Assembly: GCA_002700095.1 (NCBI GenBank)
Contig: PACL01000084.1
Location: 1 to 46,005 of the forward strand
Source: Fulvimarina sp.
Lineage (GTDB): Bacteria; Pseudomonadota; Alphaproteobacteria; Rhizobiales; Rhizobiaceae
Direction of reading: 5' to 3'
Length of the DNA stretch: 46,005 bases
Shown: positions 1-7,916 of the stretch, piece by piece
Layout of the letters: every line of letters begins with the position of its first letter
Numbering within the stretch: the first letter of the stretch is position 1
Position numbers and translations under genes: made by a program
The notes under the pieces: generated by a model
Databases searched by the model: none
Told to the model about the DNA's origin: nothing
What the model saw: only the letters and a program-made list of their open reading frames with translations

Positions 1-10
1 TTGCTTCGTT

Positions 11-27
11 CTGCTCGCTGCGAGCAG
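11..27. other. perfect short inverted repeat after gene 42-1076
   Basis: A 7-bp perfect inverted repeat with a 3-nt loop (CTGCTCG CTG CGAGCAG) lies just beyond the stop codon of the minus-strand gene ending at 42. It could form a small hairpin at the end of the long minus-strand gene block, but no T-run follows on either strand, so it is not a convincing intrinsic terminator. Confidence 0.3.
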
Positions 28-41
28 GGCGCCCCCTCCGG

Positions 42-1076
42 TCAGTTCTCGCGGATGCCGAGCGCCTCGACGACGATCTCGTTCGAACCCTGGGTCTGCG
101 GATCGGCGACGACGCCCATCAGTTCGAGCATCAGCCGGACATTGCGCAGGACGCGCTGCTGATCGGAGCGGGTCTTGTAGGAGAAGGTGATCTCCGAGAA
201 GTCCGAGCCGGTGACGTCGAGGTCGAGGGCGCATTTCCAGTAGGCCATGTACTCCTCGACGGCGTTCATCTGGCGCTGCTCGAAGCCGCGGAAGGTGACC
301 GAGAAGGTGGTCGGGATGTTGTCGCAGCCGCTGCCGGCAGCGCCGCGGCTGGGCAGTGCGGCGACATCGCCGATGGCGTCGTTGATCGGCGCGTTGTCGA
401 TGGTCTCGACCTGGCTGGCGCCGCTGCCGCCATACTGGCGGCCGAGAAGGCCGGCGATCTGGAGAGCCAGCTTGTTGCCGGCATTGCGGGCCAGCTTCTC
501 GCCGTTCTGGGAGACGAATTCCTTGATGCAGTGCGGATCGGCCGGGGTGCCGTTGAGGCCGGCCGCGCAGCCGGTGAAGGAGACGCCCTGGGTATCGAGG
601 TCGAGGTTGTCCGAGCCGACGAAGCGGCCGCTGCGCACGTCGAGGGCGCGGTAGTTCAGCGCCATCTGCAGCTTGACGATGCCGCTGTAGGGCTCGGTCA
701 CCGCACGGGCGTAGATCGTGTAGGGGACGACGATGTCCATCTGCGGATTGTTGACCGAGCGCACCACCGAGATCAGCTCCTCGTCGGTGCGGCGCTGGCG
801 ATCCTGCTGGTAGAAGTTCAGCGTCAGGGCGGTCTCGTCGTAGACGTCCATGCCCTCGATGCCGTATTGGCGCAGCCGCGACTGATAGGCCGGGGCGTTG
901 AGCGTCTGGTTGATGGTCGACAGCACCGCATTCTGGATGCGGGTGTTGCGCACGAGGCTCTCTGGATCCCAGTCCTCCTGCATCACGAGAAGATTGATGG
1001 TGGCGGCCTCGGCTGCGCCGGCGAAGGCGCAGATGCCGAAGATCGCGGCGGCGGCGGTTTTAGCGAGCATCTTCAT
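42..1076 (-). CDS. exported protein of unknown function, FlgT/CsgG-like impression
   Basis: 344 residues. The first ~24 residues form a clear Sec signal peptide (basic MKMLAK, hydrophobic core, AEA/A cleavage), so the protein is periplasmic or outer-membrane associated. The mature part alternates short strands and helices. It has four cysteines (two in the middle, two in the C-terminal quarter) that could form disulfides. The C-terminal ~90 residues look like a separate small alpha/beta domain after a linker around residues 225-250. The overall feel resembles CsgG/FlgT-type periplasmic domains, but I found no diagnostic motif. A GGAG ribosome-binding site precedes the ATG. It is the last gene in the minus-strand series, 102 bp after the OmpA-domain gene, so it is likely co-transcribed. 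Function unknown. Confidence 0.8.
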   Translation of the reverse strand: MKMLAKTAAAAIFGICAFAGAAEAATINLLVMQEDWDPESLVRNTRIQNAVLSTINQTLNAPAYQSRLRQYGIEGMDVYDETALTLNFYQQDRQRRTDEELISVVRSVNNPQMDIVVPYTIYARAVTEPYSGIVKLQMALNYRALDVRSGRFVGSDNLDLDTQGVSFTGCAAGLNGTPADPHCIKEFVSQNGEKLARNAGNKLALQIAGLLGRQYGGSGASQVETIDNAPINDAIGDVAALPSRGAAGSGCDNIPTTFSVTFRGFEQRQMNAVEEYMAYWKCALDLDVTGSDFSEITFSYKTRSDQQRVLRNVRLMLELMGVVADPQTQGSNEIVVEALGIREN

Positions 1077-1178
1077 TGGGGCTCTCCGGTGTTTCGAAAG
1101 GGTTGGGCAGTGGGTACGGCCGGCGCGGCATTGCGGCCGGGCGGCAAGGGCGATGATCGTTCGTCGCTGGCCCTCCCT

Positions 1179-2222
1179 TCAGTTCTCGATCGCCGAGTTC
1201 TGATCGTCGGCGGCGCTTGCGGGGGGACGGGCGACGGGCGTCGCCTTGTCGCCCCTCGGCGCGGGTGCCGGATCAGGCAGTTCGACGGCAACGGGCGTGG
1301 GCTGGCTGCTGCCGGCGTCGCTCGGAACGTCGCTGCAGGGAACCGGCGTCGGGCGATTGCCGAAGTCGTCGAGGCCGGTCCTTGCCGGACGCGGATCGAC
1401 GATGCCTTCGGTGCCTTCGCAGTCGACCGCGGCGAGCGACGGCGGCGAGCCGTATTCGGCGAGGCCGAGGTCGCGCTCGCTCGGCGCCGGACCCTTGCGA
1501 TAGGTCGGCCGCGGCGCCTCGAAGCGCTCGGAGGTCGGGCCGGAATAGCCGTCTTCGATCAGGGTGATCTCGACCCGCCGGTTGATGCCGTCGCGGGGCC
1601 GCTTGCGGTCGGCTAGGCGGGTCTCGCCGAAGCCGACGACGATCAGGCGATCGGGATCGATGCGGAAGTTCTTGACGAGATAGCGCTTGGCCGACAGGGC
1701 CCGGCTTTCCGAAAGCCACTGGTTGTAGCCGTCCTTGCCGGTGGAATCGGTGTGGCCGGCAATGAGGTACTGGCCGCCCTCGAGCTCGCTCGCCTCCAGC
1801 GCATAGCCGAGATCGTCGAGCACGTCGCCGGTCTCGGCCGTGATGTCGAAGCTGTCGAAATCGTAGTAGACGGCGAGATCGACCGAATGGTTGTAGTTGA
1901 GGTAGACCGTTCGGCTGCCGCGGTCGGGCAGGGGGATCTCCATCTGGATGATGCGGTTGGCATAGGCCGCGTCGGAATAGCGGCTGCGGGCCGCGGGCTT
2001 GAGGGTCCGGACGATCCGCTCCGCCCGTTCGCTCATCTGATGCGGCTTGCCCTGCTGGGCGAGCGCCGGGGCGCCGGCGCCGACGAAAACCGGCGCCGCC
2101 GACAGCATCAGCGCCGCCAGGAGCACATGCGCAAGACGGCCTGCCGGCCTTGCCTCCGCCAGGGTGTTCTGCCCTGCCGTGCGACCGTTCCGGCCTGTCG
2201 TCGAACCCGTCATCCTCGCCAT
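1179..2222 (-). CDS. OmpA-domain exported protein (OmpA1)
   Basis: 347 residues. After a basic N-terminus comes a hydrophobic segment (about residues 25-45, ending in ALAQ) that looks like a long signal peptide. An OmpA/MotB C-like peptidoglycan-binding domain follows at roughly residues 105-215, recognised by GHTDSTG, the SESRALSAKRYL helix and the closing INRRVEI. Proteins with this domain bind diaminopimelate in peptidoglycan and anchor envelope complexes. The C-terminal ~120 residues are proline-rich and disordered, with the motif LDDFGN shared with the second OmpA protein (11298-12323). The start was chosen at the ATG preceded by GAAGGA; the longer in-frame extension overlaps the protease gene and looks non-coding. 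It lies 74 bp after the trypsin-like protease gene. Confidence 0.88.
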   Translation of the reverse strand: MARMTGSTTGRNGRTAGQNTLAEARPAGRLAHVLLAALMLSAAPVFVGAGAPALAQQGKPHQMSERAERIVRTLKPAARSRYSDAAYANRIIQMEIPLPDRGSRTVYLNYNHSVDLAVYYDFDSFDITAETGDVLDDLGYALEASELEGGQYLIAGHTDSTGKDGYNQWLSESRALSAKRYLVKNFRIDPDRLIVVGFGETRLADRKRPRDGINRRVEITLIEDGYSGPTSERFEAPRPTYRKGPAPSERDLGLAEYGSPPSLAAVDCEGTEGIVDPRPARTGLDDFGNRPTPVPCSDVPSDAGSSQPTPVAVELPDPAPAPRGDKATPVARPPASAADDQNSAIEN

Positions 2223-2263
2223 GTCCTTCAGCCTTTTGATGCGGTTGATCGGTTGCTTCGTGG

Positions 2264-2277
2264 AGTGGAAGCGCCAG
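2264..2277 (-). promoter_or_regulatory. copy of the AGTGGAAG upstream box
   Basis: The plus-strand sequence AGTGGAAGCGCCAG matches the first part of a 17-nt box found upstream of the second OmpA gene and of the cytochrome gene. Here it lies in the 74-bp gap between the protease and OmpA1 genes, 42 nt before the OmpA1 start. The role is unknown; a regulator site or an internal promoter element is possible. Confidence 0.35.
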
Positions 2278-2296
2278 GGTGTTTTGCGTCGCCCGG

Positions 2297-3397
2297 TCAT
2301 CGTCCGAGCAGCAGTTCGTTGTAGGTGCTCGCCGGATCGCTGCCGCCGATGATCGCGTTCGGTGACGTGGCCGGCGCCGGCTGGAGGCCCCCTGCGGGCT
2401 GCGGCGTCGGCTGCACCGTGGAAGCGGGACCGGCCGCGGCGGCATCCGGCGCCTGCGGGGTGGCTGCGACGACGGGCGGGACCGGCGCCGGGGCGCCGCT
2501 GGATGCCGGAGCGGCTTTCAGGAGGGCACTCCGGCCTAGGACGTCGGCGATGTTGGAGCCTTCGTTGAAGCTCGACGGATCGTTCTCGTTCAGCCCGCCG
2601 GTATGGTGGATGCCGACGACCTGGCGATCGGAATTGAAGATCAGCGCGCCCGACGAGCCGGGCAGGGTGTCGCAGCGATGCCGCAGCTTCGGGCCCTCGA
2701 CCTGCTTGTCCGCCGCATAGCAACGGAACTGCGTCATCATCTTCGGCTGTCCGGCCGGATGGTGGACGATGGTCAGCCGCTCGAGCGGCCGCGACCGCTC
2801 GCGGGAAAACGGGATCGCCTCGATGCCGGCAGGGGCGGGGCCGGCGAGGCGCGCCAGCGCGTAGTCGAGGGTGGCGTCCTGCTCGACGGCGGTGGTCTCC
2901 ACCGCGATGCGGGTCGTCTGGCTGTCCGGGCCGTAGTAGTCGAGGAGGATCGATGCCTCGAGTATCTTGCCGGAAAAGCCCGGAATGCAGTGATAGTTGG
3001 TGAGGACGAGATTGCCCTCCACGATTGTCGCGGTACAGGTGGACAGGAACTCCTGGCCGTTTTCCTCGACCTTGATGTCGAGCCGCCCGACAGCCCGCGC
3101 CAAGCGGCGCATGGGATCATCCTCGCGCAGGAGGCCGATCGGCTCGAAGACGTTCTGCCGATCGACGACGTCGCGGGCGGCGTCACCGAGCGACTGGCGC
3201 AGCGGCAGCACCACCTTGCCGTAGTCTTCGGCCGGCAGCTTGAAGTCGACGGCGCCGGCGCCGGACGGCAAGGCGGCCGTGCCGATCATCGCCGCCGCAA
3301 GGAGCGCGGCGCTGCGCCCGCACCTGACGGCGCGCTTGCGGCGGGGCCCGGGCGATGCGGCCGGCGATCGGGGGGACTGAAGGAAAGGGCGCGCCAT
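2297..3397 (-). CDS. exported trypsin-like serine protease
   Basis: 366 residues. A twin-basic N-terminus and a hydrophobic stretch (about residues 28-49, AGA/V cleavage) indicate export. The chymotrypsin-fold triad is visible: His136 in TNYHC, Asp178 in ATLDYALAR and Ser249 in LPGSSGA. The sequence GSSG in place of GDSGG is common in bacterial S1/S46-like proteases. Cysteines near the His and Ser loops may form disulfides. After ~residue 285 a Pro/Ala-rich tail leads to the C-terminal motif NAIIGG, which resembles motifs in two other exported proteins of this block. It follows the gene at 3409-4155 by 11 nt with a GAGGAG ribosome-binding site, so the two are surely co-transcribed. Its target may be an envelope protein or a neighbouring gene product; that is inference. 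Confidence 0.88.
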   Translation of the reverse strand: MARPFLQSPRSPAASPGPRRKRAVRCGRSAALLAAAMIGTAALPSGAGAVDFKLPAEDYGKVVLPLRQSLGDAARDVVDRQNVFEPIGLLREDDPMRRLARAVGRLDIKVEENGQEFLSTCTATIVEGNLVLTNYHCIPGFSGKILEASILLDYYGPDSQTTRIAVETTAVEQDATLDYALARLAGPAPAGIEAIPFSRERSRPLERLTIVHHPAGQPKMMTQFRCYAADKQVEGPKLRHRCDTLPGSSGALIFNSDRQVVGIHHTGGLNENDPSSFNEGSNIADVLGRSALLKAAPASSGAPAPVPPVVAATPQAPDAAAAGPASTVQPTPQPAGGLQPAPATSPNAIIGGSDPASTYNELLLGR

Positions 3398-3408
3398 GGC
3401 GATGCTCC

Positions 3409-4155
3409 TCAGCTTCCGGGGGTTCGTTTGGCGAGCCTCAGGCCGAAGCTCTCGATGACCGGGTTGGCGGCGTCGATCTGGTCGTCCCAGACCGCTTCGA
3501 CGCCAATGGTCAGCGCCGTGATGTCGAGGGGGCGGATCGGCGTCATGATCTCGCGGCCGGGGCCGAGGGCGATGCCCGAGTTCAGCCGGCTGTCGGAGAC
3601 GATGGCGACGGTCTTCAACTCCTCGCCGACCCGAACGACGAGGGTGCGCCGGTCGGATTCGTTGCGGATGCCGAGCAGGCAGAGTTCGCCGAGATCGAAA
3701 TCGAGGCTCGCCCCGGCGCTGACGTCGTGGCGCACGCGGGTCGACGGGCGGATGTCGAACAGGACGTCCTGGCAGCTCTCGCCGGGTAGCGGGTGCACGG
3801 AGATCACCGCGAGGTTCTCCGCCGGGTGATCGCTGGTCACCCAGCGCTCGTCGTTGCCGCGCGGGGCAGCCGCCTGGGGAGCGACCTGGCCGGCCCCGAC
3901 CCCGTTCGCCGGGGATGGGGACGGGGAGGCGCCGGGAAAGGCCTGCGGACGGATGCCGGAGGGATCGCCCGGCGCAGACTGCGCCGGCGCATCGCCACCG
4001 AGGATCGCATTGACGTCGGCGCTCTGGGCGAGAGCCGGCAGCGGCGCGGCAAGGCCGCTCAACACGGCGCCCAGGCCGCAGCAGAAGGCGAGGAGGCCGG
4101 CCGGCCGGCGATGGGTCGCCGGAGCATGTCCGTCGGAGCGGCGCATCTGTCTCAT
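3409..4155 (-). CDS. exported protein of unknown function with NAILGG motif
   Basis: 248 residues. The signal peptide runs to about residue 44 (ALAQ/S), with an unusually long basic N-region containing two RR pairs. Right after cleavage the mature protein begins with ADVNAILGG, then a Pro/Ala/Gly-rich linker to ~residue 100, then a ~145-residue compact domain with two cysteines. The domain pattern (paired beta strands, RLRL/LRNESD-type loops) resembles the periplasmic C-terminal domain of the next upstream gene (4196-5470); both contain a phrase like LCLLGIRN / LCGLRLRN. This suggests a shared domain family. A strong GGAGG ribosome-binding site lies 6 nt before the ATG. It sits 40 bp after the upstream gene and 11 bp before the protease gene. 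No known function. Confidence 0.82.
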   Translation of the reverse strand: MRQMRRSDGHAPATHRRPAGLLAFCCGLGAVLSGLAAPLPALAQSADVNAILGGDAPAQSAPGDPSGIRPQAFPGASPSPSPANGVGAGQVAPQAAAPRGNDERWVTSDHPAENLAVISVHPLPGESCQDVLFDIRPSTRVRHDVSAGASLDFDLGELCLLGIRNESDRRTLVVRVGEELKTVAIVSDSRLNSGIALGPGREIMTPIRPLDITALTIGVEAVWDDQIDAANPVIESFGLRLAKRTPGS

Positions 4156-4195
4156 GCCATTCCTCCCTCTGGACGGAGCCCCGCCGGACGGTCTG

Positions 4196-5470
4196 TCAAT
4201 CGATGGTGATCGGCACGCGGCTTTCGAGGCCGGTTCGATCGCGCAGCACGGCGTCGGCCGTCAGGGCGGTCGGTGGCCGGGCGAAGTAGAGAAGGGTGGA
4301 TTCCCCGGCCGAGAGCTCGCCGCCGGACGCGACCGAGGCTCCGCCCGGAATCGCGAGGCCGGTCAGCCTCGCATCGACGAAAAGCTTCTGCGACTGGTCC
4401 GAGAGGTTGCGCAGCCTGAGGCCGCAGAGGCCGTCCCGCGCCGTCAGGGCGAAGCCGCCCGAGCGCAGCACTGCCGGCTCGATCGAGAGCGGCACGCCGG
4501 AATAGATCTTCGCCTGACATGCCGCCCTGTCCTCCGCATAGAGCCCATCCACCGCGAGACTGTCGCTCGCGGCGATCAGCGCCCGTTCGGGCTCGTGCCC
4601 CGTCGTCGGAGAAGTGGAAGGGTCAGAGGCGAAAACGGCGAAGCCGGCGGCGGCAAGGCCGGCGGCCGCAAGCCCGGCGATCCCCAGCGCAAGCGGCCGG
4701 TGCCGCGAGCCGGCAGGAAACGCCGCATCGGCCAGAACTGCGCCGGCGACGCCGAAGCTTGCCGGCTCGGCCGAATTCTCGGACGAAACGTCCGGCTGGG
4801 ATTCCGGCTGCAGCGTCTCGTTCACGAGGCCGAAGGCCGAAAGGACCTCCTCCAGCGTCGAGGCGATGGTCAGGGCTATGCCGAATTCGGCGCAGAAGGC
4901 CGCGATCATGTGGCGCTCGCCGGGGCCTTGCGGCGGCGGCACCACCATGGCGATGGCCTCGCCCTGCGCCGCCGCCTCGGCAAACAGCGGCCGGGACAAT
5001 TCGAGCTTCAGCGCGATGTGGTAGTCGGCGCTTTGGGGATTGAGGTCGGCATCGACCATGCCCGTCGCCCAGACCAGCATCGCCTCGGCCTCGCCGAGCC
5101 GGCCAGCCGCCTCCATGAGATGAGCGATGAGGACCGGCAGCTCCCAGGAGCGGCCGCAGTCGAGCGCGTCTGACAGGCTGAGTTCCACCGATGGCAACTC
5201 GGCGACGACGCTGCGCAGCGGCCCGTTGACGAAGCGATGATAGTCTGCCGACAGGGCCAGTGGACGAAAATCCCCCGCCATCGCCATATAGCTCGCGGGA
5301 ACGCGCGGCCGTCGTTTGATGGCGCGCAGTTCGACCGGTTTGGCCGTGGTCGGGATGATGACACGCATACGCCTTCGTGCGTTGGCGCTCGCCGCGAGAC
5401 GCGCCGCATCGAGGAAAGGGTCGGAAGCATGACTTTGCGTGAAGTGACGCACGGTTTCAAGCGCTAGCAT
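4196..5470 (-). CDS. single-pass membrane protein of unknown function
   Basis: 424 residues, no signal peptide. An N-terminal ~230-residue region is probably cytosolic. One transmembrane helix, rich in Ala/Gly/Leu, lies at about residues 258-278. A ~140-residue C-terminal domain should face the periplasm; it has two cysteines and ends in RVPITID. That domain shares the LCGLRLRNLS pattern with the exported protein encoded just downstream. Topology thus links cytosol to periplasm, as expected for a sensor or scaffold, but no enzymatic motif is seen. The start is uncertain: an internal ATG at 5368 (MRVIIPTT) has a closer GAAGG ribosome-binding site. It opens the run of closely spaced genes 4196-1179. 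Confidence 0.75.
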   Translation of the reverse strand: MLALETVRHFTQSHASDPFLDAARLAASANARRRMRVIIPTTAKPVELRAIKRRPRVPASYMAMAGDFRPLALSADYHRFVNGPLRSVVAELPSVELSLSDALDCGRSWELPVLIAHLMEAAGRLGEAEAMLVWATGMVDADLNPQSADYHIALKLELSRPLFAEAAAQGEAIAMVVPPPQGPGERHMIAAFCAEFGIALTIASTLEEVLSAFGLVNETLQPESQPDVSSENSAEPASFGVAGAVLADAAFPAGSRHRPLALGIAGLAAAGLAAAGFAVFASDPSTSPTTGHEPERALIAASDSLAVDGLYAEDRAACQAKIYSGVPLSIEPAVLRSGGFALTARDGLCGLRLRNLSDQSQKLFVDARLTGLAIPGGASVASGGELSAGESTLLYFARPPTALTADAVLRDRTGLESRVPITID

Positions 5471-5552
5471 CCGGTTACTCGTGAGACCTTCCTCGCATTC
5501 CGGTCCGCAGAGCCCCGCTGGCCCTTCGGAAGATGCGGCAATTTCGATCCGT

Positions 5553-6086
5553 CTAGGCCAGATAGATTTCCGTTCTTGGATCCTTCAGAAGGTCGATCAC
5601 CCTGCGATCCCCCTCGGACGATGGATCGAGCCCGATCTGAAGGAGGCCGCCAATAGGATTACCTAACGGAATATCCAGTGACAATCTCCTTTCTTCGTGG
5701 ATCAAGGTAAGGTGACGGGGAAGCTCGGTCGCGGCATCGGCCGAGACGATCACGAAGAAGGCGTCGCCCTCGTCGACGAGTTCGACGCGGAAGCCGCCGA
5801 TGGTGCGGGCGATGTCGGTGTCGGTGCTGGCGGCCTTCGCGGCGGTGGAAAAGGCGAGGCTGCGGCCCTGCAGATATTGCCGTCGCAGCCGGATCAGGCC
5901 GATCGGCACCGGCCCGGCGTCGGCACTGGTGCCGGCAAGGAATGCGACGATGTCGACGCGGCCCGTCCGCTCCGTCCGCTCCGCCGGGTCGCCTGCAAGG
6001 TCGCGCGCCGCGCGGCGGTCAACGAAGCTTCGTTCGGCCGCGGCGAGGAGCTCCGGCGAGGTGATCTGGTCGAGGCGAATGGTCAC
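5553..6086 (-). CDS. cytosolic protein of unknown function
   Basis: 177 residues from a GTG start that has an AAAGGG ribosome-binding site 8 nt upstream; a longer ATG-initiated reading (to 6149) lacks one. There is no signal peptide or membrane segment. The sequence alternates predicted strands and helices (VDIVAFLAG, GGFRVELVDEGDAFFVIV, LTLIHEERRLSLDIPL) and ends with an acidic helix. No family is recognised. It lies between the membrane protein gene (82 bp downstream) and the 498-residue gene (138 bp upstream), all on the minus strand, so it is probably part of the same functional block. Confidence 0.7.
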   Translation of the reverse strand: MTIRLDQITSPELLAAAERSFVDRRAARDLAGDPAERTERTGRVDIVAFLAGTSADAGPVPIGLIRLRRQYLQGRSLAFSTAAKAASTDTDIARTIGGFRVELVDEGDAFFVIVSADAATELPRHLTLIHEERRLSLDIPLGNPIGGLLQIGLDPSSEGDRRVIDLLKDPRTEIYLA

Positions 6087-6224
6087 GGCGTCATCCCTTT
6101 CAGATGAGGCCCTTTGCCGGGCCCGGATTATGGTTGGGTCGGTCCGCACCTGCGGCCCGGACCGGACGCTTCGGTACGATCTGTGGGCCGGTCGGAGCCC
6201 GGCGGGGTCCGGTTGGCGTCGTCT

Positions 6225-7721
6225 TCATCCGGCGTAGAGCCGGCGCAGCTGCTCGGCGAAGCGGGCCCGGTCGGCCTCGAAGCCGGCGTCGAGCGCCTCG
6301 TCCTGCCGTACCCTCGCACGGACCGCCGCCCGGTAGGCGGACAGCGACCTTGCGAGTGCCATCAGCGGCCGCTCGACGGCGGCGAAGGCTTCGGCGAGTT
6401 CCTCGCGCGGCCGCGCCAGCGACTGGCTGCGCCGGGATTTCAGAAGCGTGATCCCCTCGGCGCGGACGGCATCGGCCCGGGCGTTGCCCGTCGCTTCCTC
6501 GGACCGGATCGCGAAGGCGATCTTCAGCCATTCGCCCATTGCGGTCTCGAGTTCGCCGATCTCGTTCACGAGCGCGCCGTAGCGTCGGGCCTCGACGCAG
6601 GTGACGCGCTCCTGAAGCGAAAGCGTGGCCTTGCCTGTCCTCAGGGAATTGGAAAGCGCAGACTGGATCGGGTGGAACGCCAGCAGCCTGAGGGTCGCGA
6701 AGGGCAGGCTGCAGCCGAAGCTGCCGGCCGAGGCGACGGGGGCGGCGAGCATCTCCTCGCGCTTCTTGATCAGCTTGACCTCGCTCGCCGCGATCGCCTT
6801 CAGTGCCGCGCTCGCCGCCTCCTCGCCGCGCTCGAAGGCGGCGGCCGCCTGTTCGGCGGCATCGGCGACGTCGTCGAAGCCGCCGTCCCCTTCCTCGTCG
6901 TCCCCGCCGTCATGTTCGTTCGCGAAGGGATCGACGAAGTCCACCGCCAGTTCGGCGGAAACGCCCGGGGCGTCGATCTCGCCGGCCCGGCGCATGGCGG
7001 CGCGCGAGCGGGCATCGGCAAGCGCGTCGACATAGTCCTTCAGGGCGAAGAAGCTCGCCTGGTAGGTCTTGAAGTGGCCATTCACCTCGGCCGACCAGAA
7101 GTCGAACACGGTGTCGTCGGTGATGGTGTCGCCGACGCCGGCGAGATAGGCCCTGAGGATCGAGAAGGACGAGGTCGCATGGCCGTCGTCGAAATGGGTG
7201 GTGCGGTAGCGGTAGAGGATCCGGGCGATCGACTTCACCGCCGTGTCGATGGCGGATTTGTCGGATGTGCCACCGCGCAGGCACGCATCGAGAAGTGCCG
7301 CGATCTCCCCGGAATGGGCAAAACCGTCGCAGGAGATCAGGAATTCCAGATATTTCTGCAGGAGCTTCAGCCGGAACCTGTCGAAGAGCAGGCCGCCGCC
7401 CGGAAGCTTCAGGTGGAAGGAGCCGCCGTCGTTGGGGCTCACCGCCGGATGCCGGCAGTCGGCGAGATGGGCGAAGACGGCGTTCGCCGGCATCCAGAGA
7501 AAGTCGAGGGAGCTGCCGAGGCGGGCGCCGGTCTCGCCGAGGAGGGCGAGGGTGCCGGCGAGCGCCCAGACCGGCTTGTCGCGGTTCGACCCCCAGCCAT
7601 TGGCGATGGTCTGGGCGAGGGCGAGACGGAAGCGTTCCGAGGCATTGGTGCCGTCGACGAGGGCGTCGAATTCCGCCCGGGCGGTCTCGGACCAGGTGAA
7701 GAGCGTGTCGGGCTGCCCCAT
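6225..7721 (-). CDS. large cytosolic protein of unknown function
   Basis: 498 residues, no signal peptide. The N-terminal ~250 residues are mixed and enriched in Trp/Phe. A strongly acidic low-complexity patch (EHDGGDDEEGDGG, about residues 278-291) separates it from a C-terminal half of long Ala/Glu/Arg-rich helices, probably coiled coil, up to the end. The ATG chosen has a GGAGG ribosome-binding site about 9 nt upstream; upstream in-frame Met codons do not. Two cysteines near LPFATL and VTCVEARR could be structural. It directly follows the caspase gene (195-bp gap) and is the main non-exported member of the block. No function can be assigned. Confidence 0.75.
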   Translation of the reverse strand: MGQPDTLFTWSETARAEFDALVDGTNASERFRLALAQTIANGWGSNRDKPVWALAGTLALLGETGARLGSSLDFLWMPANAVFAHLADCRHPAVSPNDGGSFHLKLPGGGLLFDRFRLKLLQKYLEFLISCDGFAHSGEIAALLDACLRGGTSDKSAIDTAVKSIARILYRYRTTHFDDGHATSSFSILRAYLAGVGDTITDDTVFDFWSAEVNGHFKTYQASFFALKDYVDALADARSRAAMRRAGEIDAPGVSAELAVDFVDPFANEHDGGDDEEGDGGFDDVADAAEQAAAAFERGEEAASAALKAIAASEVKLIKKREEMLAAPVASAGSFGCSLPFATLRLLAFHPIQSALSNSLRTGKATLSLQERVTCVEARRYGALVNEIGELETAMGEWLKIAFAIRSEEATGNARADAVRAEGITLLKSRRSQSLARPREELAEAFAAVERPLMALARSLSAYRAAVRARVRQDEALDAGFEADRARFAEQLRRLYAG

Positions 7722-7916
7722 CCTCGTTGCCTCCTCCATGTTTCGCACAGGCATGTTCGATGGGCGTGTTCGAATGGCGCGCCCGAACAGGCTTGTCCGG
7801 ACCGGCCTGTCTTGCCCGGCATGCCCGAACCGGTCAGGGGGCCTCGGCCTACCGCGCCGACCTTGCCCCCCCGCCTCATCCGCATTCGTCCCGTGCCGCC
7901 GCGCCCGGCCGGCGCG

